Origin: Sphingorhabdus sp. YGSMI21
Lineage (GTDB): Bacteria > Pseudomonadota > Alphaproteobacteria > Sphingomonadales > Sphingomonadaceae
Length of the DNA stretch: 64,000 nucleotides
Direction of reading: 5' to 3'
NCBI RefSeq assembly: GCF_002776575.1
Contig: NZ_CP022548.1
Location: 1,937,001-2,001,000, forward strand
Part shown: piece after piece, positions 27,281-36,749 of the stretch
How the letters are laid out: each line of letters begins with the position of its first letter
How positions within the stretch are numbered: the stretch's first letter is position 1
The notes under the pieces: model-generated
The model's database searches: none
The model's input: the letters and a program-made list of their open reading frames with translations, nothing else
What the model was told of the DNA's origin: nothing
Made by a program: the position numbers and the translations under genes

Positions 27281-28044
27281 GAATGGCCAATGCGCCGCCA
27301 TCAGTCCTGATTGTCGATGACGAGCCGCTTGCCCGCACCCGGCTCAAGGCGTTGTGCGAACGGACCCGGCTCTTTGGCGAAATAAGGCTGGCCAATGGCG
27401 GACGTCAGGCGGTCGAGAAAATCCGGCGACTGCAACCGGATATTCTGCTGCTCGATGTCGATATGCCGGATTTCTCCGGCCTCAAGGTGGCGGAATTCTG
27501 CCTGGATCTGGCCCAGATGCCGGAGATCATCTTCACCACAGCGCACAGCACCTATGCGGTTCAGGCCTTTCGGCTGGAAGCCACCGACTATCTGCTGAAG
27601 CCGGTGAAGGAATCCCTGCTGCGCGAGGCAGTGGAACGCGCCATCGCCAATCGGGCACGCGACGAGAATAACCGGGAGCCGGATGTCGTTCAGCGCCTGT
27701 GGGTACAGGACGGCAACGGGGCGCTGCAGCTGAACGTTCCGGATATCCAGTGGGTCGAGGCGGAACGCGACTATATGCGACTATATCTGCCCGGCCGAAG
27801 CTTTCTGGTGCACCAGTCGATGCGCTCGCTGGAACGACTGTTGCCGGACGAACTGTTTGTCCGTGTCCACCGGTCTACCATCGTGCGCCGCGACTGTATT
27901 GCCGAGATCCGCCGCAAGGGCCGAAAGCGCTATGTTATCTTGCAGGACGGCAACCAATTGCCGATTGGCCCCCGATATGCCGAGCGGATTGCCGGTACGG
28001 CTCAGGCCGGACGTCTGGGCGAGTCCGACACCGTTACCGAGTAG
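27277..28044 (+). CDS. LytTR-type response regulator
   Basis: A 255-residue regulator. The receiver has IVDDEPLAR, the phospho-acceptor Asp in LLLDVDMPDFSG and a Lys in DYLLKPV. The C-terminal LytTR DNA-binding domain contains IQWVEAERDYMRLYL, FVRVHRSTIVRRD and LPIGPRYAERI. It overlaps the kinase gene by four bases and is its evident partner. The 3' end overlaps the convergent CoA-transferase gene by 43 bases. Confidence 0.93.
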   Translation: MRMANAPPSVLIVDDEPLARTRLKALCERTRLFGEIRLANGGRQAVEKIRRLQPDILLLDVDMPDFSGLKVAEFCLDLAQMPEIIFTTAHSTYAVQAFRLEATDYLLKPVKESLLREAVERAIANRARDENNREPDVVQRLWVQDGNGALQLNVPDIQWVEAERDYMRLYLPGRSFLVHQSMRSLERLLPDELFVRVHRSTIVRRDCIAEIRRKGRKRYVILQDGNQLPIGPRYAERIAGTAQAGRLGESDTVTE

Positions 28045-29042
28045 CGCGGCACCGGCGCTGGCTGTTGCAGCCCGCCGACATCGACAAAGGCCTGCCTCTC
28101 GACATTGTGCGGATGTTCCTTGGCCTCGGTCAGCGACAGAACCGGCGCAAAGCAAATATCGGTTCCCTCCATCAGCTCGCACCACTGGTCGCGGGTCTTG
28201 GAGCTGAACAGAGCCGTCAGTTTTTCCTTCAATTTCGGCCATTGTTTCGGGTTCATCTGGGCGTCGAATTCGGCATCGTCCGTGAGGCCCGCCACTTGCC
28301 GGAGTGCGGCGTAAAATTGCGGTTCAATCGATCCGATCGAGATATATTTTCCATCCGACGTTTCATAGGTGTCATAGAAATGCGCTCCGGTATCGAGCAG
28401 GTTGACTCCGCGCTCGTCCTGCCACTGGCCGATATTGTGAAAGTCGAAAATCATCGCCATCAATGCCGCAGAACCATCGCTCATTGCGCAGTCGACAACC
28501 TGGCCCGTGCCGCCTGTTTTTGCATGGAGAAGCGCAGAGACCATGCCAAAGGCCAGCATCATGCCGCCGCCGCCAAAATCGCCTACCATGTTGATTGGCG
28601 GAGTCGGTTTTTCGCCGGCCCGGCCAAATGCATGAAGAGCACCGGAAATCGAGATATAGTTGATATCGTGCCCCGCCGCGGAGGCGAGCGGTCCATATTG
28701 GCCCCAGCCGGTCATCCGGCCATAGACAAGCTGGGGATTGTCGGCGAGCAATATGTCCGGTCCGAGGCCGAGGCGCTCCATGACGCCGGGGCGAAAGCCT
28801 TCGATCAGGCCATCGGCATTTCTGACCAGATCGCGGGCCGTCTTGATGCCCTCTTCCGACTTGAGGTCGATTTCGACCAGATTACGGGAACGGGAAAGCG
28901 CAAGGCGTGGATCGGGAGCCGCACCCGGACGGTGAAGTACGGTCACGGTCGCGCCCTGGTCGGCCAGCATCATGCCGCAAAAGGGTCCGGGACCGATTCC
29001 GGCAAACTCGATGATATTGATGCCTGTAAGTGGTCCTGCCAT
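28002..29042 (-). CDS. CaiB/BaiF CoA-transferase, alpha-methylacyl-CoA racemase type
   Basis: A 346-residue class III CoA-transferase-fold protein. The N-terminal GPLTGINIIEFAGIGPGPF, then the LKSEEG segment, GLIEGFRPGVMERLGLG, and GHDINYISISGAL with the acid-rich ETSDGKYISIGSIE are those of alpha-methylacyl-CoA racemase-like members. It probably acts on branched acyl-CoA or bile/sterol-type acids; the substrate is unknown. The start at 29042 has GGGAGCAGG before it. It stands alone, convergent with the LytTR gene. Confidence 0.9.
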   Translation of the reverse strand: MAGPLTGINIIEFAGIGPGPFCGMMLADQGATVTVLHRPGAAPDPRLALSRSRNLVEIDLKSEEGIKTARDLVRNADGLIEGFRPGVMERLGLGPDILLADNPQLVYGRMTGWGQYGPLASAAGHDINYISISGALHAFGRAGEKPTPPINMVGDFGGGGMMLAFGMVSALLHAKTGGTGQVVDCAMSDGSAALMAMIFDFHNIGQWQDERGVNLLDTGAHFYDTYETSDGKYISIGSIEPQFYAALRQVAGLTDDAEFDAQMNPKQWPKLKEKLTALFSSKTRDQWCELMEGTDICFAPVLSLTEAKEHPHNVERQAFVDVGGLQQPAPVPRYSVTVSDSPRRPA

Positions 29043-29130
29043 GTCCTGCTCCCGTTTAATCGATTGATTAAAACGTCCTATGCAGGGATGTTTCCCTAAT
29101 CAAGCTTAATATTGAATAGCGTTTTGCAGG

Positions 29131-29541
29131 CTAGCGGGGGCGCTGGCCGTTGCGCAAAGGGACGGCCTTCTTATTATGCTGGCGCAGATAGCGCGGCAAT
29201 TCAGATTTCTTCTGTCCGACCGGTTGCCGGGCGAGTTTGGGGTCGATCGGGTGATCAAAGGCCACGCCGAACCTGCCCTGGGCTACCCAGGCAACATGAC
29301 CGGTCACCTGGCCGATGTTGCGCAACTCCAGCTGTACCTTGTCGCCCCGCTTGGCGAGTACCGGCGCTTCGGCCATCAGGCCGCCGGCCGACAGGTTGCG
29401 AATCCGTACTTCGCCGCAGTCATCACCATCCACGAAGCTCAATGCAGCCTTCAGAAACAGGCTGTCGCGCTCGAGCTCCCGTTTCGAATGGCCGAGGGCC
29501 TGGCTGTTCATTTTCAGACTATCGTCAAATGGCTCGTTCAT
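29131..29541 (-). CDS. PilZ-domain protein
   Basis: A 136-residue protein consisting of one PilZ domain. VRIRNLSAGGLMAEAP resembles the (D/N)xSxxG cyclic-di-GMP motif, with an Arg-containing arm upstream. The start at 29541 (MNEPFDDSLK) with GGGAAG before it is preferred over an in-frame ATG at 29610. The basic C-terminus is probably disordered. A second PilZ gene lies at 51650, and two GGDEF-EAL proteins are encoded in the window. Confidence 0.8.
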   Translation of the reverse strand: MNEPFDDSLKMNSQALGHSKRELERDSLFLKAALSFVDGDDCGEVRIRNLSAGGLMAEAPVLAKRGDKVQLELRNIGQVTGHVAWVAQGRFGVAFDHPIDPKLARQPVGQKKSELPRYLRQHNKKAVPLRNGQRPR

Positions 29542-29733
29542 GGGCTTCCCGTGATCGGTAAATGTAAATGCATGTCTCGCATAGGAAGTAGTAAGGCGAA
29601 ATTGGTGCAAATTTCGTTAATAGTGGTGATGGTTTCTCGCAAAAATTCCGGTCCGGCGGGACTGGCCGGTTGCCGCGATGCAGATGCAGGGCGATCCGGA
29701 AAGCTGGTTTTTGCGCCGTAGCGGCAGTTTATC

Positions 29734-30210
29734 TCACTGATCGCGCGAGATTTTCTCGTTCCGTTCGTGCGCTTCCTGCGCTTCGACGGTCATGGTCGCG
29801 ATCGGTCTGGCTTTCAGCCGGTCGAGCGAAATCGGTTCGCCGGTTACCTGACAGTAACCATATTCGCCTTCGTCGATCCGCCGTAGCGCCGAATCGATTT
29901 TGGACGTGAGCTTGCGTTGGCGGTCGCGGGTCCGCAGTTCCAGGCCCCAGTCGGTTTCGCTCGAGGCCCGGTCATTGAGATCGGCTTCCTGAATCGGACC
30001 GTCCTGCAAATGCGCAAGAGTTTCCTTTGATTCTTCGATGATTTCCTGTTTCCATTTTTTCAGGGCCTGCCTGAAATACGCGAGCTGACGCTCGTTCATG
30101 AACTCTTCGTCTTCGCTAGGTTCGTACCCGTTCGGGAGGACCATATCTGCGCCATTTTCGCTATTTTTTGCGGATGCTTTTTTTACCGAGGATGCCAACA
30201 TACTCTCCAA
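29734..30210 (-). CDS. dksA: DksA-type RNA polymerase-binding regulator
   Basis: A 158-residue protein. A variable N-terminus is followed by a coiled coil with the acidic tip NDRASSETD (the functionally important Asp and Ala of the tip are kept), then a C-terminal globular part GYCQVTGEPI...RLKARPIATM. Only one of the four zinc-coordinating cysteines of enterobacterial DksA is present (pattern C-T-T-A), as in known alphaproteobacterial forms. It would act with ppGpp at the RNA polymerase secondary channel. Confidence 0.9.
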   Translation of the reverse strand: MESMLASSVKKASAKNSENGADMVLPNGYEPSEDEEFMNERQLAYFRQALKKWKQEIIEESKETLAHLQDGPIQEADLNDRASSETDWGLELRTRDRQRKLTSKIDSALRRIDEGEYGYCQVTGEPISLDRLKARPIATMTVEAQEAHERNEKISRDQ

Positions 30211-30654
30211 ACATCATGCCTTGCCCGAACTTCGGAAGGCTGGACCATATATAGGGCGGGCCTATACCCAGCGTAGTTATTGGAAACAAGGCGCAAAATC
30301 GCTGTTCAGACAATAATCCGGAATTTGTAAAATTTTGCACCGGATTACGATTATTTGGCGCATATTTTTGCACAGCGGAATAGGATAGGAGCGGTGGTGA
30401 TTCTCGCGGAAAATCCGCTTTCTTGCCGTGATATTGCAAGAAACCCGTCTCGATGAGTTCCAATTCGGGGCATTAACCGTGAACGGACACAATCTGTTAA
30501 CCTATTTTTGTGTTTCGGACCCCAAATCAGCGTTAATGCAATTGTTATTTACCATTTCTTCTGTCTTTCTGATGCAAGTCAAGACTGCGAACAAAAGCAC
30601 GGGCTTCGAGAAGCGGGCTGTTTGAACGAGTCTACAGCGGAAGAGAGATGGATT
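30211..30654. other. Divergent intergenic region, no gene seen
   Basis: About 440 AT-richer bases between the dksA start and the serine-rich protein start. It should hold both promoters. An interrupted inverted repeat (AATCCGG...CCGGATT, about 30307-30345) is visible. Short open frames here lack support. Confidence 0.5.
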
Positions 30655-31560
30655 ATGTCGGTACGTATGGCTTTGGCAAAATTATGCGCCTGCACCTGCG
30701 GGGGAGCGATGATCGGTGGCGGCGCGGTGCATGTTTCGGAAGCGCCAGCGGCCCCTTACGTCAAGAAGATGTCGAAAAAGAAGCCAGTACGGGCCCGCGC
30801 GATCAAGCGGGGCGAACCGGCTCGCAAGATCAAGCGGACCAGGCGCACGGTCAGCACGACGACAACGGCCTGCCAGCCATCGGTTGTCACGATTGCCCAG
30901 ACCCCGGCGCCACAGGCCATCCCACTGCCTCCTTATATTCCGCCCGCTCCGCCTATCAGCAGCACCGGCGGTTCGGTCCCGGTTGTGATCGGTGGCAGTA
31001 GCGGTGGTAGCGGCGGATTTTTTGGCGGGTTCTTCGGTGGCGGCAGCACCGGTGGCGGCACAGTCGTGATTTCCTCGACCAGCAGCGGCGGTTCGACCAG
31101 CACTTCGTCGGGCAGCAGTTCGTCGTCGTCCAGTTCCTCTTCTTCGTCCAGCTCGTCCAGCAGCTCTTCGAGCAGTTCATCCGGATCGAGTGGCGGGAAG
31201 CCCGGCAAGCCTGGACACGGTTCCAGCGGAGGGTCTGGCAGCTCTGGCTCTTCGGGAAGTTCCAGTTCATCCGGCAGTTCAAGTTCGTCCTCGTCGAGTT
31301 CGGGCAGCAGCTCTACCAGCAGCTCTTCTGGTGCAACGGGCGGGTCTTCCAGCTTCGGCGGCACATCGAGCGGTTCTTCGAGCAGCTCTTCCAGTTCCAG
31401 CTCGTCGAGCAGCAGCTCCAGTTCGTCTTCGGGCGGAAGCACCGGCGGATCAACCGGTGGTACGGATGTCCCGGCACCGCCAGTCGTGCTGCTCTTTGGC
31501 GCAGCTGCCGCGGCCCTGTTCGCCCGCCGGCGCAAAGCGAAAAAAGCAGTGGCTGCCTGA
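30655..31560 (+). CDS. Serine-rich exported protein with PEP-CTERM-like sorting signal
   Basis: A 301-residue low-complexity protein. The N-terminus has a short hydrophobic stretch with two Cys (LAKLCACTCGGAMIGGG) that may act as a signal sequence, then a basic region, a proline-rich segment and about 170 residues made largely of Ser, Gly and Thr. The C-terminus has VPAPPVVLLFGAAAAALF followed by ARRRKAKK: a Pro-rich motif, a TM helix and an Arg cluster, the layout of PEP-CTERM sorting signals. It is probably a surface or matrix protein and perhaps glycosylated. The start is preferred at 30655 with GGAAGAGAG upstream, rather than the longer frame from 30508. Confidence 0.7.
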   Translation: MSVRMALAKLCACTCGGAMIGGGAVHVSEAPAAPYVKKMSKKKPVRARAIKRGEPARKIKRTRRTVSTTTTACQPSVVTIAQTPAPQAIPLPPYIPPAPPISSTGGSVPVVIGGSSGGSGGFFGGFFGGGSTGGGTVVISSTSSGGSTSTSSGSSSSSSSSSSSSSSSSSSSSSSSGSSGGKPGKPGHGSSGGSGSSGSSGSSSSSGSSSSSSSSSGSSSTSSSSGATGGSSSFGGTSSGSSSSSSSSSSSSSSSSSSSGGSTGGSTGGTDVPAPPVVLLFGAAAAALFARRRKAKKAVAA

Positions 31561-31664
31561 GCAGTCCAGCACCAGATATTACAGAAAAAGCGGCTGGAGC
31601 AATCTGGCCGCTTTTTTCTTTGCAGTCTTGCAAGTGAAACAGACGCTGGGCATAGGCATTTCCC

Positions 31665-32945
31665 ATGCATGATATAAAATATATTCGCGAAAATCCGGAA
31701 GATTTTGACGCTGCGCTGGCGAAGCGCGGAGTCGAGGCTGTGGCGCAGAATATCCTGAGGCTGGACGAACAGAGCCGCGCGCTGAAAACCGAAATCCAGG
31801 AGGGGCAGGCGCGCCGCAATGAGGCGTCCAAGGCGATCGGCAAGGCGAAGGGGCAGGGCGACGAGGATACGGCCCAGGCCCTGATGGCGGAAGTTGCCGA
31901 TCTGAAAAGCAAATTGCCCGGAATCGAGGAGCAGGAGCGGGAAGTTTCCGCGCAATTGCAGGACCTGCTGGCCGCGTTGCCGAACCTGCCGGCGGAGGGA
32001 GTCCCGCCCGGCGAAGACGAAGATGATAATGTTGAAGTCGCACGCTGGGGCGAACCACGCAACTTTGATTTCGATCCGAAGGAACATAGCGACATCGGTC
32101 TGGCACTCGGGCTCGATTTTGAAACGGCTGCAACAATGTCCGGTTCGCGCTTCGCCTTCCTGCGCGGCCAGATGGCGCGCCTGCAACGGGCGATCGGGCA
32201 GTTCATGCTCGACAAGCAGACCACGGAAAACGGCTTCCAGGAATGCGCCCCGCCCGTACTGGTCCGCGATCAGGCCATGTACGGTACGGGGCAACTTCCC
32301 AAATTTTCCGAGGATTCCTTCCAGACCACCAATGGCCACTGGCTGATCCCGACCGCCGAGGTCAGCCTGACCAATAGCGTGAGCGGCCAGATACTCGATG
32401 AAACGCAATTGCCGATACGGCTGACTGCGCTCACTCTCTGTTTCCGGAGCGAAGCCGGGTCTGCCGGCAAGGATACCAAGGGCCTGATCCGCCAGCACCA
32501 GTTCGAGAAAGTCGAAATGGTGGCCATCACCCACCCTGACGCCAGCGATGACGAGCACGGGCGGATGACCGAAGCGGCGGAATCGGTGCTGAAGGCGCTG
32601 GAACTGCCCTATCGGAAAATGCTCCTCTGCGCCGGGGACATGGGTGCGACGGCACGCAAGACCTATGATCTGGAAGTCTGGTTGCCCGGGCAGGACACCT
32701 ATCGCGAAATCTCGAGTGTCTCGACCTGCGGCGAATATCAGGCGCGGCGGATGAACGCCCGCTTCCGGCCGGAGGGGGAAGAGAAGGGTACAAGATTTGT
32801 CCACACGCTCAACGGCTCGGGACTTGCTGTCGGGCGAACGTTGGTCGCGATCCTCGAAAATTATCAGCAGGCGGATGGTTCCGTGACAATCCCATCGGCC
32901 CTGCTCCCCTATATGGGCGGGATCGACAAGCTGGAGCCGGTTTGA
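31665..32945 (+). CDS. serS: Seryl-tRNA synthetase
   Basis: A 426-residue class II synthetase charging tRNA-Ser. An N-terminal coiled-coil arm spans about residues 1-105 ([15 protein letters not shown]). The catalytic core includes ALYR-like motif 2 ([19 protein letters not shown]), QFEKVEMV, and motif 3 near the C-terminus ([19 protein letters not shown]). The length is normal. It is followed directly by surE, whose start overlaps its stop. Confidence 0.97.
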   Translation: MHDIKYIRENPEDFDAALAKRGVEAVAQNILRLDEQSRALKTEIQEGQARRNEASKAIGKAKGQGDEDTAQALMAEVADLKSKLPGIEEQEREVSAQLQDLLAALPNLPAEGVPPGEDEDDNVEVARWGEPRNFDFDPKEHSDIGLALGLDFETAATMSGSRFAFLRGQMARLQRAIGQFMLDKQTTENGFQECAPPVLVRDQAMYGTGQLPKFSEDSFQTTNGHWLIPTAEVSLTNSVSGQILDETQLPIRLTALTLCFRSEAGSAGKDTKGLIRQHQFEKVEMVAITHPDASDDEHGRMTEAAESVLKALELPYRKMLLCAGDMGATARKTYDLEVWLPGQDTYREISSVSTCGEYQARRMNARFRPEGEEKGTRFVHTLNGSGLAVGRTLVAILENYQQADGSVTIPSALLPYMGGIDKLEPV

Positions 32946-33709
32946 TGCGAATATTGCTGACCAATGATGACGGTTTCGATGCGCCCGGGATGAAAATCCT
33001 GCTCGATATCGCTTCGCATTTTTCCAATGATATCTGGATTGTTGCGCCGTCTGACGAAAATTCGGGCGCCGGCCATTCGCTAACGATCACCCGGCCGTTG
33101 CGCATTCGCAAGCGCGGTGACCAGCAATATTCGGTTGATGGAACGCCAACCGACAGCGTGATGATGGCGGTCGCCAAGATCATGAAAGACGGGCCGCCCG
33201 ATCTTATCCTGTCCGGGGTCAATCGCGGCGCCAATCTCGGTGAGGATGTCACCTATTCGGGCACGGTGTCGGCCGCGATGGAAGGTGCGCTGGCGGGGAT
33301 TCCGTCGATTGCCCTCAGCCAGGCCTATGCCCGGGGAGATATGGGCGCTGATGTGCCTTTTGATGCTGCCGTGAAATGGGGTGAGCGTGTGCTGCGCCCC
33401 CTGATCAAGCAACGTATGGATCATCGAACTCTGGTTAACATTAATTTCCCGGCCCTTCCGGCGAGCGACGTCAAAGGCGTACAGGTGGTGTCACAAGGCA
33501 TTCGCGATTATGGCCGGTTGCAAATCGTTAGCAACCGAGACCCGCGCGGCTTTGAATATCACTGGTTCGGCCTCGGGCCGATGGTGGAGACGCCGGCACA
33601 TAGCACCGATCTCGAAGCGATCGCCGATGGATATATCTCGGTTACACCTCTGCACCTGGATCTCACCCATTATGATTCTATGGATGGTCTGAAAAAACTA
33701 TATCCCTGA
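32945..33709 (+). CDS. surE: 5'/3'-nucleotidase SurE
   Basis: A 254-residue nucleoside monophosphate phosphatase. The metal site is LLTNDDGFDAPG, with VAPSDENSGAGHSLT, VDGTPTDSV and LILSGVNRGANLG further along. The start is the ATG at 32945, overlapping the serS stop by one base (TGATG); a TTG one codon earlier is also open. The usual neighbour pcm is absent; the LytM protein gene follows after 100 bp. Confidence 0.96.
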   Translation: MRILLTNDDGFDAPGMKILLDIASHFSNDIWIVAPSDENSGAGHSLTITRPLRIRKRGDQQYSVDGTPTDSVMMAVAKIMKDGPPDLILSGVNRGANLGEDVTYSGTVSAAMEGALAGIPSIALSQAYARGDMGADVPFDAAVKWGERVLRPLIKQRMDHRTLVNINFPALPASDVKGVQVVSQGIRDYGRLQIVSNRDPRGFEYHWFGLGPMVETPAHSTDLEAIADGYISVTPLHLDLTHYDSMDGLKKLYP

Positions 33710-33809
33710 TCGGACTCCGTGTTCCCGAGAATTTACTAGGCTTTGGCCAGCGGGGCTGGCAAGCTGCGCTTTTGCTGCTAATAGCGTTTCCGTAGGGAGG
33801 GGTTGGTTA

Positions 33810-34871
33810 ATGGGAGCCTATATGCGTCATATTGCGATCCTGATATTGCTCCTGGCAGTGAGCGCCTGCATTCCTCCTGGCCGTGCCGATTACACCCCGC
33901 CTCCGCCTCCCCCCGAATTGCCTACTGACCCTGTGGTTTACGGCACGGCGCCCGAGCAAGCTCCGCTATCCACCTGGCAGGCGAGCCCCGTCACCGCCAA
34001 TGCGCAACGGGTTGAGTCAGGCACTTACATTGTTCAGCCCGGAGATACTTTGCGCGGGATTGCCAACAAGACTGGTGCCGGATCGCAGATCATTGCATCG
34101 GCCAACGGGCTGGTTGAACCCTATGTCATTCATCCCGGTCAAAGACTGAAAATCACCGGAGGGCGTTATCATGCGGTCAAGTCCGGCGAAACCGGCATCG
34201 CTATTGCCCGTGCCTACGGAGCACCATGGCGGGAAGTTGTGACGCTCAATGAACTGGAAGAACCCTATATTCTGCGCGTGGGGCAGAAACTGCTGCTGCC
34301 TTCCAGCGCCCCGAGCGATCCGACCCGTCTGAGTATCGAACAGCGCGCAGCTGCCTTTGACCTGGAGATTGACGATATCGTCACCGGTAGCCAGCCAGCG
34401 CTCGCCGATGGCGCAGCGGCCGGAGAGGCCTCCGATTGGCGGAAAGCGATAACGCCAAACACGACGATTGCTACGCCGGCGGGCTTTTCCGGGCGGTTCC
34501 AGTGGCCGGTAAACGGTCGGATCATTTCCAGCTTCGGGAGCAAGGGCGGCGGCAAGGTAAATGATGGTCTCAACATCGGTGTGCCGAGGGGCACTCCAAT
34601 CCGCGCATCGGCGGACGGGGTGATTGCCTATAGCGGAGACGAAATTGGTGTATTTGGTGGACTGATCCTGATCAACCACGGCTCCGGCTGGGTCACCGCC
34701 TACGGTCATGCCGACAAACTCAACGTGACGCGCGGCCAGAATGTCAAGGCGGGCGACATAATCGGCCTCGCGGGTGAAAGCGGCTATGTTCAGGAACCGC
34801 AGCTGCATTTCGAAATCCGCAAGGACCGAAAGCCAGTAGATCCGAACATCCATTTGCCGAAACGCGGCTGA
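33810..34871 (+). CDS. LysM-LytM lipoprotein, NlpD-like amidase activator
   Basis: A 353-residue lipoprotein with a lipobox at AVSACIP. A proline-rich linker leads to two LysM domains (YIVQPGDTLRGIANKTGAG and YHAVKSGETGIAIARAYGA), then a C-terminal M23/LytM domain at about 225-350. The metal ligands are degenerate: NDGLNIG replaces HxGxD and QLHFEIR replaces HxH, as in NlpD and EnvC. It therefore probably activates amidases at the division site rather than cutting peptidoglycan itself. AGGGAGGGG precedes the ATG at 33810. Position after serS-surE matches the usual alphaproteobacterial order. Confidence 0.85.
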   Translation: MGAYMRHIAILILLLAVSACIPPGRADYTPPPPPPELPTDPVVYGTAPEQAPLSTWQASPVTANAQRVESGTYIVQPGDTLRGIANKTGAGSQIIASANGLVEPYVIHPGQRLKITGGRYHAVKSGETGIAIARAYGAPWREVVTLNELEEPYILRVGQKLLLPSSAPSDPTRLSIEQRAAAFDLEIDDIVTGSQPALADGAAAGEASDWRKAITPNTTIATPAGFSGRFQWPVNGRIISSFGSKGGGKVNDGLNIGVPRGTPIRASADGVIAYSGDEIGVFGGLILINHGSGWVTAYGHADKLNVTRGQNVKAGDIIGLAGESGYVQEPQLHFEIRKDRKPVDPNIHLPKRG

Positions 34872-34878
34872 ACCGATC

Positions 34879-35940
34879 ATGGCAGGCGGCAAAAATCGGA
34901 AAATTTCCGACTATTTCACTCTCCAGCGCCGATCGAGTCTACCGGTCTGGGCCGATATTGCGTGGCGTGTCACCTTCGTTCTTGCCCTGATCGGCATGGC
35001 GGTGGCGGTGCATTATTTTGACCGCAACGGGCTGCAGGACAGTTATGACGGCGATGTAAGTTTTCTCGACGTTATCTATTTCACAATGATCTCGATCACC
35101 ACCACCGGCTATGGGGATATCGCTCCGGTAACCGAGCGGGCACGGATGTTCGACGCACTGGTTGTGACTCCTATCCGCATCTTCGTCGTGCTAATCTTTG
35201 TCGGCACGGCCTATAATTTTGTTTTCAAACGAACCTGGGACAATTGGCGCATGAAACTGATTCAAAGCAATTTGCACGACCATATCGTGATCGCCGGCTT
35301 TGGGACGAGCGGCAGTGAAGCCGTGCAGGAACTGCTTGCGCGCGGTACCAATCCGGAAGAAATCGTCGTCATAGATTCTTCCGATGACGCCTTGTCGCAA
35401 GCCGAGAAGCTTGGCTGTGCGGTAATAAATGGTGATGCCACGCGCGACAATGCACTGATGAACGTGAAAATCTCGCGGGCGCGCTCGATGATCGTTTCGG
35501 CGGGGCGTGACGATACAAGTATATTGATCGTACTCACGGCCCGGCATCTTGCCTATCACCTGCCGATCAGCGTTTCGATCAAGGCGGCGGACAATGAACT
35601 GCTGGCGCGGCAAGCGGGAGCCACTACCGTGATCAATCCGGTCAGTTTCGCCGGGCTGCTGCTCGCCGGGAGTTGCGAAGGGGCAAAGATCTCCGACTAT
35701 CTCAGCGATCTCGCTTCCGCCACCGGGCGGGTCAAGCTGGTCCAGCGGTCTGTCTCCGAGGATGAAGTCGGCATGGCGATGAGCGAGGTTGTCGGAACCG
35801 GTCTCGGCGTGCGTATCTATCGTGGCGACGCTGTCTTCGGTTTCTGGGAGCCCGAGGCAAGCCAGTTGGAAGCCGGCGATATAATCGTCGAAATCATTCC
35901 CGGAAACGGTGCCGAGTCGCGGGACAAGGGGCCCGCCTGA
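34879..35940 (+). CDS. Potassium channel protein with TrkA-N (RCK) domain
   Basis: A 353-residue protein. A first TM helix lies at about residues 28-46, a pore helix with selectivity filter TTTGYGD at about 75-81, and a second TM at about 97-113. A TrkA-N nucleotide-binding domain follows (HIVIAGFGTSGSEAV, VVIDSSDDAL, VINGDATRDNAL) and a TrkA-C domain ends the protein. It is a two-TM K+ channel gated by a cytoplasmic RCK ring. It starts seven bases after the LytM gene stop. Confidence 0.9.
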   Translation: MAGGKNRKISDYFTLQRRSSLPVWADIAWRVTFVLALIGMAVAVHYFDRNGLQDSYDGDVSFLDVIYFTMISITTTGYGDIAPVTERARMFDALVVTPIRIFVVLIFVGTAYNFVFKRTWDNWRMKLIQSNLHDHIVIAGFGTSGSEAVQELLARGTNPEEIVVIDSSDDALSQAEKLGCAVINGDATRDNALMNVKISRARSMIVSAGRDDTSILIVLTARHLAYHLPISVSIKAADNELLARQAGATTVINPVSFAGLLLAGSCEGAKISDYLSDLASATGRVKLVQRSVSEDEVGMAMSEVVGTGLGVRIYRGDAVFGFWEPEASQLEAGDIIVEIIPGNGAESRDKGPA

Positions 35941-36016
35941 ACCCGCCTGTCCGTTGGTTCATGTTGCACCTGCGAGATAAACCACTATCTTGGCAGCTCA
36001 ATCACGGAGCTTGCCG

Positions 36017-36736
36017 ATGACCGACACGATACCCATGCCAACCGGGCTTCGCCCGCCGCACCGACTGGCGCAGCTGGGTGAGCTGACATTGCCGCTCGAC
36101 CTGATGCGCTTTGGCCTGCAGTGGCCGCGGCTTGTGACAGCGCCGCGCGGCGATGGCCGGCCGGTCTATCTGATCCCCGGCTATGGCGGCAGCGAATTGT
36201 CGATGCGCCCGCTGGAAGGCTTTCTCCGGCGGATCAACTATGACGTCGCCGACTGGTCGCTCGGCCGCAACAAGGGCTCGGTGGACCGCGATGTTGCGCG
36301 CTTTACCGCAGTCGCGGAAGAGCGGTTCGCCGCCAATGGCGAGCAGGCTTTCACCCTGATCGGCTGGTCGCTCGGCGGCATTATCGCCCGTGAGACGGCT
36401 CGCCTGTCGCCGCATCTGGTGCGCGAGGTGATCACCATGGGCACCCCGATCATCGGCGGCCCCAAATATACCACGCCGGGACAGCGCTACGCCAAATCCT
36501 CCAACATCCGGCTCGACCAGTTCGAGCGCGAGGTGCATCAGCGCAACAGCATCGGCTTCGACCAGCCGCTGACCGTGCTCTATTCGAACCGCGACGGTAT
36601 TGTCGGACCCGATATCGCCAGGGATATCTACAATCCGCAGGCCCGTAATATCCGCGTCGATGGCGGGCATATGGGGCTGGGCTTTAACCCCAGGGTCTGG
36701 CGGATCATCGCCGACACGCTCGCCGGGCGGAGCTGA
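36017..36736 (+). CDS. Alpha/beta hydrolase
   Basis: A 239-residue hydrolase with the oxyanion segment YLIPGYGGS, nucleophile Ser in LIGWSLGGI, acid in YSNRDGIVG and a late His in VDGGHMGLG. It resembles lipase/esterase-type or PGAP1-like alpha/beta hydrolases. The substrate is unknown. The ATG at 36017 has GGAG eight bases before it and is preferred over a TTG at 35990. Confidence 0.8.
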   Translation: MTDTIPMPTGLRPPHRLAQLGELTLPLDLMRFGLQWPRLVTAPRGDGRPVYLIPGYGGSELSMRPLEGFLRRINYDVADWSLGRNKGSVDRDVARFTAVAEERFAANGEQAFTLIGWSLGGIIARETARLSPHLVREVITMGTPIIGGPKYTTPGQRYAKSSNIRLDQFEREVHQRNSIGFDQPLTVLYSNRDGIVGPDIARDIYNPQARNIRVDGGHMGLGFNPRVWRIIADTLAGRS

Positions 36737-36749
36737 TCCTCGCTCCGGT

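Noticed and set aside
30933..32804. 623-codon minus-strand open frame
   Set aside because: It lies wholly antisense to serS and the serine-rich gene; its acidic Leu/Glu-rich stretches are the complement of serine codons. serS is certain, so this is a shadow.
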